Notes: generated by a model from the sequence alone, not told the origin. Shown: positions 37,728-48,751, counted from the stretch's first letter. The stretch is DNA of 64,000 bases from Bacteroidota bacterium (GCA_013285945.1 JABDGP010000006.1:1-64000); one strand, 5' to 3'. Program-made: numbers and translations.

Positions 37728-39014
37728 ATGACAGGACAAAATAAGTATGCGCTTTCCGTTGGTATCACATTAGTGATTGCCAATATGATCGGTACCGGAG
37801 TTTTTACTTCGTTAGGATATCAAGTGGGGCCGTTACCTTCTGGCTTCTCCATTTTGTTTTTGTGGGCGCTTGGCGGAGTGGTTGCCTTGTGCGGAGCATT
37901 TACCTACGCCGAAATTGCGGCCAGTTTTAAGAAATCAGGTGGTGAGTATTATTATCTGGGACAGCTGTATCATCCATCACTCGGATTCGCCTCTGGCTGG
38001 ATCAGTTTGCTGGTTGGCTTTGCCGGGGCGATTTCGGCGGTAGCAATTGCGATCGGTGAGTATGCTCACGAACTTGTGGGTTTGCCTGTGAAAGTAATCG
38101 CCATCGCAGCAATTATTTTGGTTTCTTTCATTCATTGGTTTGGCGTGAAGACTGGCGGCCTTGCTCAAAATATTCTTACTTCGCTCAAGCTCACTTTGAT
38201 TTTTGTTTTTTGTGTAGCACCTTTTTTTGCTTCAAGTGTGTCATTTTCGCACTTGTCTTTTTTGCCTCAGCCCGGCGATGGTGCATTGATCCTAAGTTCA
38301 GGTTTTGCTATTTCATTGGTCTACGTGGTTTATGCCTATTCGGGATGGAACGCAGCGGCATACATTGCCGGTAACCTTGAAAAGCCCGAGAAGAATTTAC
38401 CGCGATCACTCATTATCGGTACCCTGACAGTCATCTTGGTTTATCTCATGTTGAACGGCACCTTTTTGTATGTGGCCAGCTTTGGAGAGCTTCAAGGAAA
38501 AAATGATATCGGTAATGTAGTAGCGTTCAAACTTTTTGGTGCTACCATCGGATCTGTTTTTGCAGGACTATTCAGTACGGCTTTGCTTTCTACACTCAGC
38601 GCAATGACAATCGCTGGGCCACGCGTGTTGGAAGCCATGGGTGAAGATTATCCCCGATTGAAAAAATTCACAGCTACCAACCGGTATGAGATGCCTTATG
38701 TAGCTATTATTGCTCAGGGTGGTTGGGCAATCTTTTTAGTGCTGGTGAGCTCATTCAAGGAAATCATCCAATATATTTCCGTGAGTTTGTCCGTGTTTGC
38801 TATGCTCACAGTGATTGGGATTTTTATTGTGCGAAAAAAATTTCCCGACAGTTCTTTCCGCTTGCCATTGTATCCGCTGCCTCCGATATTCTTTATTTTG
38901 GTTACGAGCTGGATGATCTACTTTGAGTTTGCCAAGAACCCGATGGTGATCGTTTATTCGTTAGGCACAATACTCTCCGGTCTCCTTGTTTATCGATATG
39001 TGTCCAGAAAATAA
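37728..39014 (+). CDS. APC family amino acid permease
   Basis: VIANMIGTGVFTSLGYQ...GGEYYYLGQLYHPSLGFASGW; multiple TM. Confidence 0.88.
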   Translation: MTGQNKYALSVGITLVIANMIGTGVFTSLGYQVGPLPSGFSILFLWALGGVVALCGAFTYAEIAASFKKSGGEYYYLGQLYHPSLGFASGWISLLVGFAGAISAVAIAIGEYAHELVGLPVKVIAIAAIILVSFIHWFGVKTGGLAQNILTSLKLTLIFVFCVAPFFASSVSFSHLSFLPQPGDGALILSSGFAISLVYVVYAYSGWNAAAYIAGNLEKPEKNLPRSLIIGTLTVILVYLMLNGTFLYVASFGELQGKNDIGNVVAFKLFGATIGSVFAGLFSTALLSTLSAMTIAGPRVLEAMGEDYPRLKKFTATNRYEMPYVAIIAQGGWAIFLVLVSSFKEIIQYISVSLSVFAMLTVIGIFIVRKKFPDSSFRLPLYPLPPIFFILVTSWMIYFEFAKNPMVIVYSLGTILSGLLVYRYVSRK

Positions 39015-39058
39015 TTCCAATTTCGCCGAATAGGCTATAAAAATGAATTTTTAAAAAA

Positions 39059-39066
39059 TATCTTTG
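39059..39066 (+). promoter_or_regulatory. Bacteroidota -7 box (TATCTTTG)
   Basis: TATCTTTGCGCC before ATG 39085. Confidence 0.5.
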
Positions 39067-39084
39067 CGCCACAATTTCCTAACT

Positions 39085-40299
39085 ATGAAGAAGTCGAGCC
39101 TGTATTTTGTTTTCGTTGCCTTATTCTTTACAGCTGCCTGTAACGATAAAAAAGAGGGCCAGTCCAAACACGTGGCCGATTCCCTTCGCAGGGTTGATTC
39201 ATTGGCTAAAATTGACTCAACCCAAAAGGCTGCTGAGTTGTTGATTCCCAAAGATACTGCACTTGATAATACTGCCCGGTTTATTGCAGGACTTCCTCAG
39301 CTGGATTCAAATTCGCTCTCGTCTTTAGAAAAGGATAAATACTGGCTTGATTTCCATGCTTCTATGGATGCCAATTGGAAGAAAATGCACGATGCCCGTC
39401 TGGTAAAAATGAGTCAATGGGAGAAGGACGTTTTCTCAAGATCAGTCAACGATTCGTTGAAATTATTTTACCCCTTTTCCGGCCCGGATTTCCTCCATGC
39501 TAACTTTCTTTATCCTCGTACCAAAGAGTACGTGATGGCTGCACTGGAGCCGATTCGTGAAGTGCCTTCTATTGAAAAACTTTCTGAAAGAGACCGCGAT
39601 CGTTTCCTTGACAGCTTGGGCCGTTCATTGCGTGATATATTCAACAAGAGTTATTTCATAACCAATCACATGCAAAAAGATTTGGCACAGATCAAAGGAG
39701 TACTGCCATTATTCTACTTCTTTATGGAGCGATCAGGACACGAATTATTGCAACAAAAATTCATCAACATCGATTCATTAGGAAACGAAGAAGAAATTTC
39801 TGTAAAGAAAATTAATCACTATAAAAGTCCGGGTGTGAAGTTCACCTTGCGAAATACTGAAACGAAAAAGATCAAAACCGTTTACTATTTCTCTTTGAGT
39901 ATTTCTAATGGCGGTCTTAAAGACAGGCAAGGCTATGTAAAATTTGTAAAAGCGCGCGCTCCATTTAATACATTTGTGAAATCAGCTTCTTACCTAATGC
40001 ATTTGAATGACTTCAGTAAAATCAGGGAATTGATTTTAAGCAATAGCGTTTCTCTATTTCAGGACGATACCGGTATTCCTTACCGTTTCTTAAATCACAA
40101 ACCCGAATGGAAGGCAACTTTCTTTGGTGAGTATGTTCCTCCGGTAGAGGATTTCAGCCGAGGTCTTTTTCAACCAGCCCTCGATTCTGCATTTAAAACC
40201 GGATCACAGCCGTTGCCATTTTCATTGGGCTATCATTGGAGCACCCGCAAGCAACATTACATGTTGTTTGGGAAATCGGACATCAGGCTGAATAAATAA
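39085..40299 (+). CDS. large lipoprotein of unknown function
   Basis: MKKSSLYFVFVALFFTAACNDKKEG lipobox; no recognised domain. Confidence 0.65.
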   Translation: MKKSSLYFVFVALFFTAACNDKKEGQSKHVADSLRRVDSLAKIDSTQKAAELLIPKDTALDNTARFIAGLPQLDSNSLSSLEKDKYWLDFHASMDANWKKMHDARLVKMSQWEKDVFSRSVNDSLKLFYPFSGPDFLHANFLYPRTKEYVMAALEPIREVPSIEKLSERDRDRFLDSLGRSLRDIFNKSYFITNHMQKDLAQIKGVLPLFYFFMERSGHELLQQKFINIDSLGNEEEISVKKINHYKSPGVKFTLRNTETKKIKTVYYFSLSISNGGLKDRQGYVKFVKARAPFNTFVKSASYLMHLNDFSKIRELILSNSVSLFQDDTGIPYRFLNHKPEWKATFFGEYVPPVEDFSRGLFQPALDSAFKTGSQPLPFSLGYHWSTRKQHYMLFGKSDIRLNK

Positions 40300-40306
40300 T
40301 CAGAGT

Positions 40307-41179
40307 TTATAGAACCAAACTGATCTCCTTCAGGTTAAACGAGGTCCTGTTATTGTTAATGACTACGATTAGTTCACCTGACTCGCTTACGTTCGCAATA
40401 GTTCCCTCAAATTTCTTTTCGTTAGAAATGAATGTTCTTTTTTCGTCCATTCCGAAAAGATTGCGACGATATTCATCCTTTAACTCTAGAAGCTTGCCTG
40501 CCCGAAGTTGCATGTAACGTTTTTCTAGTTGTCCTAAGAGCAGATTAAGAACTTGATTCAGATCAGAGCTTTCCTGTTTGATTGTAGCTAAAGAAGTAGC
40601 CGAAGCTAATTCAAAATCAGTCTGGTTAATATTCAATCCTATTCCTACAATACTTTGCTGAATTGATTCGCCTTGGATTGAGTTTTCGATCAACATTCCG
40701 CATATCTTTTTTCTTCCAACTAGAATATCATTCGGCCATTTGATTCTTGTATCGTCAACATTTCTCGACTTTAGAAAATCTTGTACAGCCAGCGATGTTG
40801 CGATGGTTAGGTAAAATTGCATGTTCACCTTGAGGAAGGAAGGCTTGAGCAAAACTGAAAAAGTTAGATTTAACCCTTCGCTGGTTTTCCAGGTATTACC
40901 ACGTTGACCACGCCCAGCAGTTTGATTTGAAGTAATAATAACAGTGCCTTCGGGCAAGATGCTTTTGGCGGATAATTCTAATGCCAGCGAATTGGTAGAA
41001 GGACATTCTGGCACGAAAACCAGCCTTTGGCCTATGAAAAGAGTATTGGCAGGGATTTTATACAATAGATTTTGGTTAGATTTGCAGATTAGGGCGCTGG
41101 ACTTTCCTTCGCAACATATCAAAATGTAATTAAAGCCGGGAATCCGGGTAAAATAAAACTTCAGATTAGTTAATGGCAA
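40307..41179 (-). CDS. birA: biotin--[acetyl-CoA-carboxylase] ligase
   Basis: TAGRGQRGNTWKTSEGLNLTFSVLLKP; IKWPNDILVGRKKICGMLIE. Native start probably internal to track ORF. Confidence 0.85.
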   Translation of the reverse strand: MPLTNLKFYFTRIPGFNYILICCEGKSSALICKSNQNLLYKIPANTLFIGQRLVFVPECPSTNSLALELSAKSILPEGTVIITSNQTAGRGQRGNTWKTSEGLNLTFSVLLKPSFLKVNMQFYLTIATSLAVQDFLKSRNVDDTRIKWPNDILVGRKKICGMLIENSIQGESIQQSIVGIGLNINQTDFELASATSLATIKQESSDLNQVLNLLLGQLEKRYMQLRAGKLLELKDEYRRNLFGMDEKRTFISNEKKFEGTIANVSESGELIVVINNNRTSFNLKEISLVL

Positions 41180-41541
41180 GAAAGAAAAAGCAGGATTCGG
41201 AGAAATTAGCCGATCTGGTAGTTAAAGGCATGCAAGAGAAAAAAGCGTCAGATATTGTAGTCATGGACTTACGACAAGTAAAGAATGCTGTGGCCGACTT
41301 TTTTGTGATTTGCTCTGGTAATTCAGATAAGCAATTAAATGCCATTTCTGAATCTGTTGACGAGTTTATTTATAAAGATTTGAAAGAAAACCCATGGCAT
41401 TCGGAAGGCAAAAACAATAAAGAATGGGTTCTGCTCGACTATATCACTGTAGTGGTTCATATTTTTAATAAAGACCGTAGAGAGTTTTTTGCTCTTGAGA
41501 AACTTTGGGGCGATGCAAAGATCACCGCTATTGAAGATTGA
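41173..41541 (+). CDS. rsfS: ribosome silencing factor
   Basis: ADFFVICSGNSDKQLNAISESVDE; WVLLDYITVVVHIFNKDRREFFALEKLWGDA. Confidence 0.93.
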   Translation: MARKKKQDSEKLADLVVKGMQEKKASDIVVMDLRQVKNAVADFFVICSGNSDKQLNAISESVDEFIYKDLKENPWHSEGKNNKEWVLLDYITVVVHIFNKDRREFFALEKLWGDAKITAIED

Positions 41542-41591
41542 ACCATTGACGCAAACCGACGTTAATCAATAAATTAATTAATACTCAATTC

Positions 41592-43634
41592 ATGGCTGAC
41601 AAGGAAAAGGACAAAGACAAGGAGAAGAAATTGATTCCCCCACGGGTACCGAAGCCCAATTATCAAATGTGGATTATTTTGGCGTTGACTGCCGTAGTCT
41701 TGGGCATCACGTATTTAAAAAACACTCGCGGCATGGTGGAGATTCAGTCTTCACGGTTTGAAGATATGATCGCTGCTGGTGATGTGAAGCGGGTACAACT
41801 TTTGAAAAGAGATGCAGTAATTCAGATAACATTGAAACCTGAAGCACTGCAAAATGCCAAGTATAAGATTGAACTTGAAAAGGACGGACCGCTAGGACTT
41901 AGTCAAAGCGGACCACATTTCTTTTATAAAATAGGCGACCAGAATTTCTTTGAGAACAAGTACGATTTGTTGAGAAAGAAATACCCTAACGCTCCCGATT
42001 TGGAAAATGAAGAAGGTGGCAATTATGAGTGGATTACGAGCTGGGGATTATTGGTTTTGCTACTTGTTGGTTTCTGGATGCTGATGCGAAGAATGACTGG
42101 TGGCGGTGGCCCCGGTGGACAAATCTTTAACATTGGAAAATCTAAGGCTGCACTTTTTGATGCCGAAAGCAAGGTGAAGATCACCTTTGAAGACGTTGCT
42201 GGCTTGGAGGAAGCGAAAGAAGAAGTAAAAGAGATCGTCGACTTTCTAAAGACACCGCAAAAATTTACAAAACTTGGTGGCAAGATTCCGAAGGGAGCCT
42301 TGCTGGTTGGCCCTCCGGGGACGGGTAAGACCTTGTTGGCTAAGGCCGTTGCCGGAGAAGCTGCGGTTCCATTCTTCTCTCTGTCAGGTTCTGATTTTGT
42401 AGAAATGTTTGTAGGTGTGGGCGCTGCGCGCGTGCGTGATTTATTTAAGCAAGCTAAGGAAAAAGCGCCTTGCATAGTGTTTATTGATGAGATTGATGCC
42501 ATTGGTCGTTCTCGTGGACGTGGGCAATTGCCTGGAGCCAACGATGAACGCGAAAATACTTTGAACTCACTGCTCGTTGAGATGGATGGCTTTGCAACCG
42601 ACAGTGGTGTGATTATTCTGGCTGCCACCAACCGTCCGGATGTTTTGGATTCAGCGTTGCTGCGTCCAGGTCGCTTCGACAGGCAGATTAGTATAGACAA
42701 ACCAGACATCGCTGGACGTGAACAAATTTTTAAAGTACACCTTAAGCCGATTAAGCTGTCCAAAGATTTGGATATTAAAAAACTGGCGGCCCAAACTCCT
42801 GGTTTCGCTGGGGCGGAGATCGCCAATGTGTGTAACGAAGCTGCACTTATAGCAGCACGCAGAGATAAAAAAGAAGTGGAGATGATCGATTTTCAGGATG
42901 CAATCGACCGTGTGATCGGTGGCCTTGAAAAGAAGAATAAAATTATCTCTCCTGAAGAAAAAAGAATTGTGGCTTACCATGAAGCTGGTCATGCTGTGGC
43001 TGGCTGGTTTCTGGAACATGCAGATCCGCTCGTGAAGGTGAGCATTGTACCTCGCGGTGTTGCCGCCTTGGGTTATGCCCAGTATTTGCCGAAGGAGCAA
43101 TTCCTTTATCAGACTGAACAATTGACTGATGAAATGTGTATGGCATTTGGCGGACGTGCTGCCGAAGAACTTGTGTTCGAGAAGATTTCTACCGGTGCGC
43201 TTAGTGACTTGGAACGAATTACAAAGTTGGCGTACAGCATGGTGACTGTGTATGGTATGAATAAGGCCATCGGTAATATTTCGTTTTACGACTCCAAGCA
43301 ATCTGAATACACGTTTAACAAACCCTATTCTGATGCTACCGCAGAGAAGATTGACCAGGAGGTGAAGAAAATTATCGATAACGCTTTTGAACGTACCAAG
43401 AGATTATTAAGTGAACATCGCGACAAGCTTGAGATCATTGCCAAAGAGTTATTGGAAAAAGAAATTTTGTTCCAGTCAGATCTCGAAAGGTTAATTGGTA
43501 AACGGCCATTTGCTCACCAGACTACGTACGAGAAATTTACAAATGGTGCTGTTGTTCCGGCTGAGAAGAAAGAACCAGAGAATTCTAACGGTACATCAGA
43601 GACAACCAAAGAAGTTTCTGAAATACCCAAGTGA
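41592..43634 (+). CDS. ftsH: ATP-dependent zinc metalloprotease FtsH
   Basis: [21 protein letters not shown] region, [10 protein letters not shown] zinc site. Confidence 0.97.
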   Translation: MADKEKDKDKEKKLIPPRVPKPNYQMWIILALTAVVLGITYLKNTRGMVEIQSSRFEDMIAAGDVKRVQLLKRDAVIQITLKPEALQNAKYKIELEKDGPLGLSQSGPHFFYKIGDQNFFENKYDLLRKKYPNAPDLENEEGGNYEWITSWGLLVLLLVGFWMLMRRMTGGGGPGGQIFNIGKSKAALFDAESKVKITFEDVAGLEEAKEEVKEIVDFLKTPQKFTKLGGKIPKGALLVGPPGTGKTLLAKAVAGEAAVPFFSLSGSDFVEMFVGVGAARVRDLFKQAKEKAPCIVFIDEIDAIGRSRGRGQLPGANDERENTLNSLLVEMDGFATDSGVIILAATNRPDVLDSALLRPGRFDRQISIDKPDIAGREQIFKVHLKPIKLSKDLDIKKLAAQTPGFAGAEIANVCNEAALIAARRDKKEVEMIDFQDAIDRVIGGLEKKNKIISPEEKRIVAYHEAGHAVAGWFLEHADPLVKVSIVPRGVAALGYAQYLPKEQFLYQTEQLTDEMCMAFGGRAAEELVFEKISTGALSDLERITKLAYSMVTVYGMNKAIGNISFYDSKQSEYTFNKPYSDATAEKIDQEVKKIIDNAFERTKRLLSEHRDKLEIIAKELLEKEILFQSDLERLIGKRPFAHQTTYEKFTNGAVVPAEKKEPENSNGTSETTKEVSEIPK

Positions 43635-43655
43635 GATAATATGAAACTGACACAG

Positions 43656-43688
43656 CCTGGCAAGTTTTAATAACCTGCCAGGTTTTTT
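43656..43688 (+). terminator. rho-independent terminator after ftsH
   Basis: cctggca...tgccagg + T6. Confidence 0.7.
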
Positions 43689-43699
43689 ATTTTTACAAA

Positions 43700-44464
43700 A
43701 TGCATATCGATCTTCCGTCCGGAAAAAAAGTATACTTCGCATCTGACTTTCATCTTGGTGTGCCCGATCATGAATCCAGTTTGATTAGGGAAAAAAGGAT
43801 TGTTTCGTGGTTGGATGAGGTAAAGACGGATGCTCATGCAGTGTTTCTTCTTGGCGATATTTTTGATTTTTGGTTTGAGTACAATCAATCTATTCCTAAG
43901 GGATTTATCCGGCTTCAGGGTAAACTAGCCGAGCTTCGAGACGCAGGGATGCCCATCTATTTTTTTACAGGCAACCATGACATGTGGATGTTTGATTATT
44001 TTGAAAAGGAAATGGGAATAGTCATTTTTCATGAACCAATTCAATTGACGGTCAACACACTCAAGTTGCTGGTTGGTCACGGTGACGGACTAGGGCAAGG
44101 AGATGCAACATATAAATTGTTGAAGAAGTTTTTTAATAGCGGAATATGTCAGTGGCTTTTCGCAAGAATTCATCCGAACCTCGGAATATCAATCGCCAAA
44201 TATTGGAGTCGTAAGAGCCGGATCAATAATAACGCCCGCGAGGAAAAATTTAGTGGAGAAGAGAACGAGTATTTATTGACCTACTGCCGTGAGCTTGAAA
44301 AGAAGGAGCATCACGATTTCTATATTTTTGGCCATCGTCATTTGCCACTAGACTTAAAAGTGGGCGAAAATAGTAGATACATCAACCTCGGAGAGTGGGT
44401 ACACTTTGATACGTATGCTGTTGTAGGAAGCAATTCTGTTGAATTAAAAGTATTCAAGAACTGA
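43700..44464 (+). CDS. lpxH: UDP-2,3-diacylglucosamine diphosphatase family protein
   Basis: YFASDFHLGVP, LLGDIFDFWFEY, GNHDMWMFDYF, GHRHLP. Confidence 0.88.
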   Translation: MHIDLPSGKKVYFASDFHLGVPDHESSLIREKRIVSWLDEVKTDAHAVFLLGDIFDFWFEYNQSIPKGFIRLQGKLAELRDAGMPIYFFTGNHDMWMFDYFEKEMGIVIFHEPIQLTVNTLKLLVGHGDGLGQGDATYKLLKKFFNSGICQWLFARIHPNLGISIAKYWSRKSRINNNAREEKFSGEENEYLLTYCRELEKKEHHDFYIFGHRHLPLDLKVGENSRYINLGEWVHFDTYAVVGSNSVELKVFKN

Positions 44465-45285
44465 TGGCGCAGTCAGGAATTTTGATAAAGTTATTTTGGC
44501 TAGCTCAATTTGTTATTTTTTGGTCTTCGGTAAGTTCGCAAGACCTGAAAAAACTAAGTGAATTCAGTCCGGGTAAAATCGAAACTGTTTCTGTAGATCG
44601 TATGGGTAATTTCTTTGTGATTTTTAGAAACGGTTCAATTAAGAAATATGACCCTGATAATAAAGTATTAGCCGCATTCAAGAAAGGGGAAGCACCGACT
44701 CTTTTACAGCCATGGTACCATCCGAAAATTTTTATTTATCAAAAGACAGGGCAGAAATTCACTGAGTATGACCGTAATTTTCAAAACCCCGAGGTTCATA
44801 CTGTTGACCCGTCGGTAGCGATCAAACCTTTGCTGGTATGTCCAACTAATGACAATAAGCTTTTGGTATTAGATGAAGAAGATTATTCGATAAAGAAGCT
44901 AAACCCTGCCACTAATCAGGTAGTGACTGAGTTCTATGTTGATTCTACTGAGTTTAAAGAGAAGCCACGTTTTACTTTTTTGTGTGACTATCAAAACCTT
45001 ATTTTCTTGCTTGACAGGAACTCCGGTATTTTGATTTTTAGTAACGTGGGTAAGAAAGTCAATCAGATTAAATGTACAACGGCAAACTTTGGTTTCTTTG
45101 GAGAAGAGTTGTATTTCCTTGACGGAGACAAAATTACTTTTTATGATTTGTACACCGAAAAGAGTAGGGACTTGAAATCTGGAGCAGGTAAATTTGTTGT
45201 TGTTACAGATGAGCGGATTTTTCTAGTGACAGAAAAGGATCGGGTAGTTGTTTTTGAGAACCCTTTAGCAAATCAAACCGACTAG
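44464..45285 (+). CDS. secreted beta-propeller-like protein, unknown
   Basis: Signal peptide, FSPGKIETVSVDRMGNFFVIFRNGSIKKYDPDNKVLAAF repeats; TGATG coupling with lpxH. Confidence 0.6.
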   Translation: MAQSGILIKLFWLAQFVIFWSSVSSQDLKKLSEFSPGKIETVSVDRMGNFFVIFRNGSIKKYDPDNKVLAAFKKGEAPTLLQPWYHPKIFIYQKTGQKFTEYDRNFQNPEVHTVDPSVAIKPLLVCPTNDNKLLVLDEEDYSIKKLNPATNQVVTEFYVDSTEFKEKPRFTFLCDYQNLIFLLDRNSGILIFSNVGKKVNQIKCTTANFGFFGEELYFLDGDKITFYDLYTEKSRDLKSGAGKFVVVTDERIFLVTEKDRVVVFENPLANQTD

Positions 45286-45375
45286 CTAAAATGAATTTCC
45301 TTCTCTGTTCAATTTTGGACATCTTTGTGCGATTTAGTACAACATTTAGCTTCAGAAGTTGATTTTTAGCCTCAG

Positions 45376-46794
45376 TTGAGTTGGCATAATTTTTCCTATT
45401 ACAAATGGTTCTTTAACCCTAAGCCCGTGAATGATAATGGTAAAATATTGATGATTGATGATGACGAAGATGTTTTGTTAGCCGCAAAAATGTTGCTAAA
45501 GAAGTCAGGTCATCAGGTCATCATCGAAAAAAATCCGAATAAAATCCCTTTCCTGCTCAATAACGATACTTATGATGTTATCCTGCTTGATATGAATTTC
45601 AGCAAAGATACCACCAGTGGAAAAGAAGGTTTTGAATGGCTCAAGCAAATCAAGGACCGGGACTCACAAGCCGTGGTAATCATGATCACGGCATTTGGCG
45701 ATGTAGAAATGGCAGTGCGTGCCCTTAAAGAAGGAGCTACTGATTTTATTTTGAAACCCTGGCAAAATGAGAAGCTCGTTGCTACGATTTCTACTGCGAT
45801 CAAGTTGAAGAAATCATATAATGAAGTAGATAAACTGAGGAAGGCAAAGCAAATGCTGGAAGAGCAAATCAGCCAGCCGTTTCGCGACATCATTGGACAA
45901 AGCCCGGCATTGAACGAAGTTTTCTCTATGATCGATAAAGTTGCCAAGACTGATGCAAACATTCTGATCCTCGGTGAAAATGGTACTGGTAAAGAATTAG
46001 TTGCCCGCGCTATTCACCAGAACTCTCTGCGAAAGGAAAACTCATTTGTAGCGGTAGATATGGGGGCCATCACCGAGACACTTTTTGAAAGTGAATTGTT
46101 TGGCCATAAGAAAGGCGCATTTACTGATGCACGTGAAGACAGACCAGGACGATTTGAGTTGGCTAATCGGGGTACGCTTTTCCTCGATGAAATCGGTAAC
46201 CTCAGCATGAATCTTCAAAGTAAACTTTTGAGTGCGCTGCAATCACGACAGGTGACAAGGGTAGGGGCCAATCAACCAATAGAAGTGGACATCCGGCTGG
46301 TTTGCGCTACCAATATGCCGCTACATGAGATGGTGAAAGAAGGAAAATTCAGGCAAGATTTACTCTATCGCATCAATACGGTAGAGATCAACATCCCTCC
46401 GTTGTGCGACAGGATTGATGACATTCCGGCTTTGGCGAATCACTTCCTTAATTATTACTCCAAAAAATACTATAAAGAAGTCCTTTCTATTTCTCCTGAG
46501 GCAATGGGAAAGTTGAAGAAATATCCATGGCCGGGGAACGTACGAGAGTTACAGCATTCCATTGAACGGGCTGTGATTATGGCTGACTCAAACACACTGC
46601 AGGAGAGCGACTTTCTATTCAGCCGAAAGGGAAACGATACATCATCTACTGACTCATTGAATCTTGACGAAGTAGAGAAGTCGGCTGTGACAAAAGCTAT
46701 TCAGTTGCACGGAGGAAATATTTCCAAAGCTGCAGAAGAACTAGGTCTCACCAGGGCTTCTCTTTATCGCAGGATGGAAAAATATGGACTTTAA
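45376..46794 (+). CDS. NtrC-family sigma-54-dependent response regulator
   Basis: Receiver [46 protein letters not shown]-terminal HTH (Fis-like). TTG start. Confidence 0.93.
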   Translation: MSWHNFSYYKWFFNPKPVNDNGKILMIDDDEDVLLAAKMLLKKSGHQVIIEKNPNKIPFLLNNDTYDVILLDMNFSKDTTSGKEGFEWLKQIKDRDSQAVVIMITAFGDVEMAVRALKEGATDFILKPWQNEKLVATISTAIKLKKSYNEVDKLRKAKQMLEEQISQPFRDIIGQSPALNEVFSMIDKVAKTDANILILGENGTGKELVARAIHQNSLRKENSFVAVDMGAITETLFESELFGHKKGAFTDAREDRPGRFELANRGTLFLDEIGNLSMNLQSKLLSALQSRQVTRVGANQPIEVDIRLVCATNMPLHEMVKEGKFRQDLLYRINTVEINIPPLCDRIDDIPALANHFLNYYSKKYYKEVLSISPEAMGKLKKYPWPGNVRELQHSIERAVIMADSNTLQESDFLFSRKGNDTSSTDSLNLDEVEKSAVTKAIQLHGGNISKAAEELGLTRASLYRRMEKYGL

Positions 46795-48049
46795 TTGGCG
46801 ATCGCCATTATTTACCAGACTTGCAATTCTGGTTGCCTCCGGGTTTGCGCTGGGTTATTCCATGGGTGACAAGTTTAGCTTTGGCCTTTCGATCTTGTTG
46901 ATTGCGGCCATTGCTTTTCAAGGATTGCAGTTAATGAAGTTCATAGAGAAACCTGTCGCAGACAAACCAGTAGAGAAAGTTACCCCTCCCGTTGCTCCGA
47001 TAAAACCTGATACCGTAATAAAATATGATGATGTAGCCTTATTCTTTAAGAATATTGTACAACACATTGGCATTGGTATTTTGACCTTTAATAAGGAGGG
47101 AGTAATTCAGATTATGAATACAGCAGCAAAGCGGCTGCTGCGGGTTGATCGTGCAGAAAACCTGAATGACCTTCGTGAAGTTGATGAAACACTCGTAGAC
47201 TCTTTTCGGAAACTAAAGACGGGTGGCCGCGAACTACTCCAATTGAAAATGGGAGATGAGACCGTTCAGTTGTCTTTTTATGCTATTGAGCTTACGCTGA
47301 AAGGGGAGGTAATGAAGCTCATTTCGATGAGTAACATCCGCAGTGAGTTGGAGGATAAAGAAATGGAGGCTTGGCAAAACCTCGTCCGCGTTCTCACCCA
47401 TGAGATCATGAACTCCGTTACACCCATCTCTTCATTAGCGGGTCTTGTTGAGGACGAACTGGACACAATGCTAAAACGGGGAGATTTATCATTGCAACGT
47501 GAGGAGGCTGAAGATATGTACTTGTCGGTACAGACTATTGGAAAAAGAAGTGCCGGGCTAATCCGGTTTGTAAAAGAGTTTAAGAACCTGACGCATGTGC
47601 CCAAACCTAAACTTGCCGAGGTACATGTAAAAGATTTGCTTGAGGAGATGGCCATGCTTCATAAGAAGGAATTGGCAGACCACGAAGTGTCCGTAGAGTT
47701 GAATATTCAGGAAGGTGAATTGACTATGCAGGCAGACAAGACCATGATCGAGCAAGTGCTTATCAATTTGATAAAAAATGCCATTCAGGCTTTTGACAGT
47801 CAGGCCAACAAGAAGATAATACTCTCAGCTTATAACTACGATGGCCACATTGTTATATCGGTAAAAGACAATGGCAACGGCATAGATTCGGATGCACTGG
47901 AGAGAATTTTCATTCCGTTTTTCACCACCAAGAAAACCGGCTCGGGCATTGGCTTGAGCCTGTCTCGTCAAATCATGAGACAGCACGGAGGCCAGATTTC
48001 GGTCAAGTCAAAATTGGGCGAAGGCACTGAATTTATCCTTCGGTTTTAG
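46784..48049 (+). CDS. sensor histidine kinase (NtrY-like, PAS + HATPase)
   Basis: VLTHEIMNSVTPISSLAGLVEDEL H-box; NGNGIDSDALERIFIPFFTTKKTGSGIGLSLSRQIM. Confidence 0.92.
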   Translation: MDFNWRSPLFTRLAILVASGFALGYSMGDKFSFGLSILLIAAIAFQGLQLMKFIEKPVADKPVEKVTPPVAPIKPDTVIKYDDVALFFKNIVQHIGIGILTFNKEGVIQIMNTAAKRLLRVDRAENLNDLREVDETLVDSFRKLKTGGRELLQLKMGDETVQLSFYAIELTLKGEVMKLISMSNIRSELEDKEMEAWQNLVRVLTHEIMNSVTPISSLAGLVEDELDTMLKRGDLSLQREEAEDMYLSVQTIGKRSAGLIRFVKEFKNLTHVPKPKLAEVHVKDLLEEMAMLHKKELADHEVSVELNIQEGELTMQADKTMIEQVLINLIKNAIQAFDSQANKKIILSAYNYDGHIVISVKDNGNGIDSDALERIFIPFFTTKKTGSGIGLSLSRQIMRQHGGQISVKSKLGEGTEFILRF

Positions 48050-48102
48050 TGAAACTTGGCCGGAAAGCTGAAAAGGATTAGCTTTGAAAAATTAGACTCT
48101 TC

Positions 48103-48351
48103 ATGCAAGACGTACAGCACAAGATCAACGCCATTCTTATTGAAAAACTGGGAATCCCCGAATCTCAAATTACTTCCGACGCAAGTTTTGTTAAAGATCT
48201 CGGCATCGATTCATTGGATTATGCCGAATTGGTGATGGAATTTGAACAGACATTTGATATAAAAATCCCGGATGATGATGCTGAAAAAATGCAGACTATC
48301 GGGCAAGCTGTAGACTATATCAATTCCAAGCTTAAAAAGCAGTTTTTTTAA
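48103..48351 (+). CDS. acpP: acyl carrier protein
   Basis: FVKDLGIDSLDYAELVMEFEQTFDIKIPDDDAEKMQTIGQAVDYI. Confidence 0.9.
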   Translation: MQDVQHKINAILIEKLGIPESQITSDASFVKDLGIDSLDYAELVMEFEQTFDIKIPDDDAEKMQTIGQAVDYINSKLKKQFF

Positions 48352-48751
48352 ATTCCAGAGCATCTTTAGAGAGCTCGAACAAATTTCCAAAGCGTTTCAT
48401 CCGTTCTGCGTCTTTAGCTAAAAAAGAGGTTTGGTTTTCGCGATTAGAGAGCGGAGAGTAATACCATCCGTTTTTGACAGAATTCCAGAAGACAATGTAT
48501 TTGTCCAGTGAAATCAGAAGTACGTCCATGTCGTAGATTTCTTCGCCTTCTTTGTCGAGTAGGCCAGTGAATTGCAACAGTATGTGGTTTTTCTTAATTA
48601 GCTCGCCCTTACTACATTCAATACTGTTGAGGCGCATAAGTAACTTGTGTTCCTGATCCCAAGCCTTGAATTTGATCTTGCGCGGTGTAAAGTCATCCAT
48701 AATCAAGTGCCGGTTGTGTAGGTTTGTAAATTCGATTAGGTTTGAATCCAA
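48332..48751 (-). CDS. YopX-like domain protein
   Basis: RKIKFKAWDQEHKLLMRLNSIE...ILLQFTGLLDKEGEEIYDMDVLLI fits YopX pattern; convergent 20-bp overlap with acpP. Confidence 0.65.
   Translation of the reverse strand: MDSNLIEFTNLHNRHLIMDDFTPRKIKFKAWDQEHKLLMRLNSIECSKGELIKKNHILLQFTGLLDKEGEEIYDMDVLLISLDKYIVFWNSVKNGWYYSPLSNRENQTSFLAKDAERMKRFGNLFELSKDALEFKKTAF

Noticed and set aside
42023-43301. Long minus-strand ORFs (267 and 216 aa) opposite ftsH
   Set aside because: Antisense to unambiguous FtsH; composition (Ser/Pro-rich or Arg/His-rich) typical of shadow frames.
45300-45400. Possible sigma-54 promoter TGGCATaatttTTCC near 45383
   Set aside because: Poor match to TGGCAC-N5-TTGC and it lies inside the predicted CDS.
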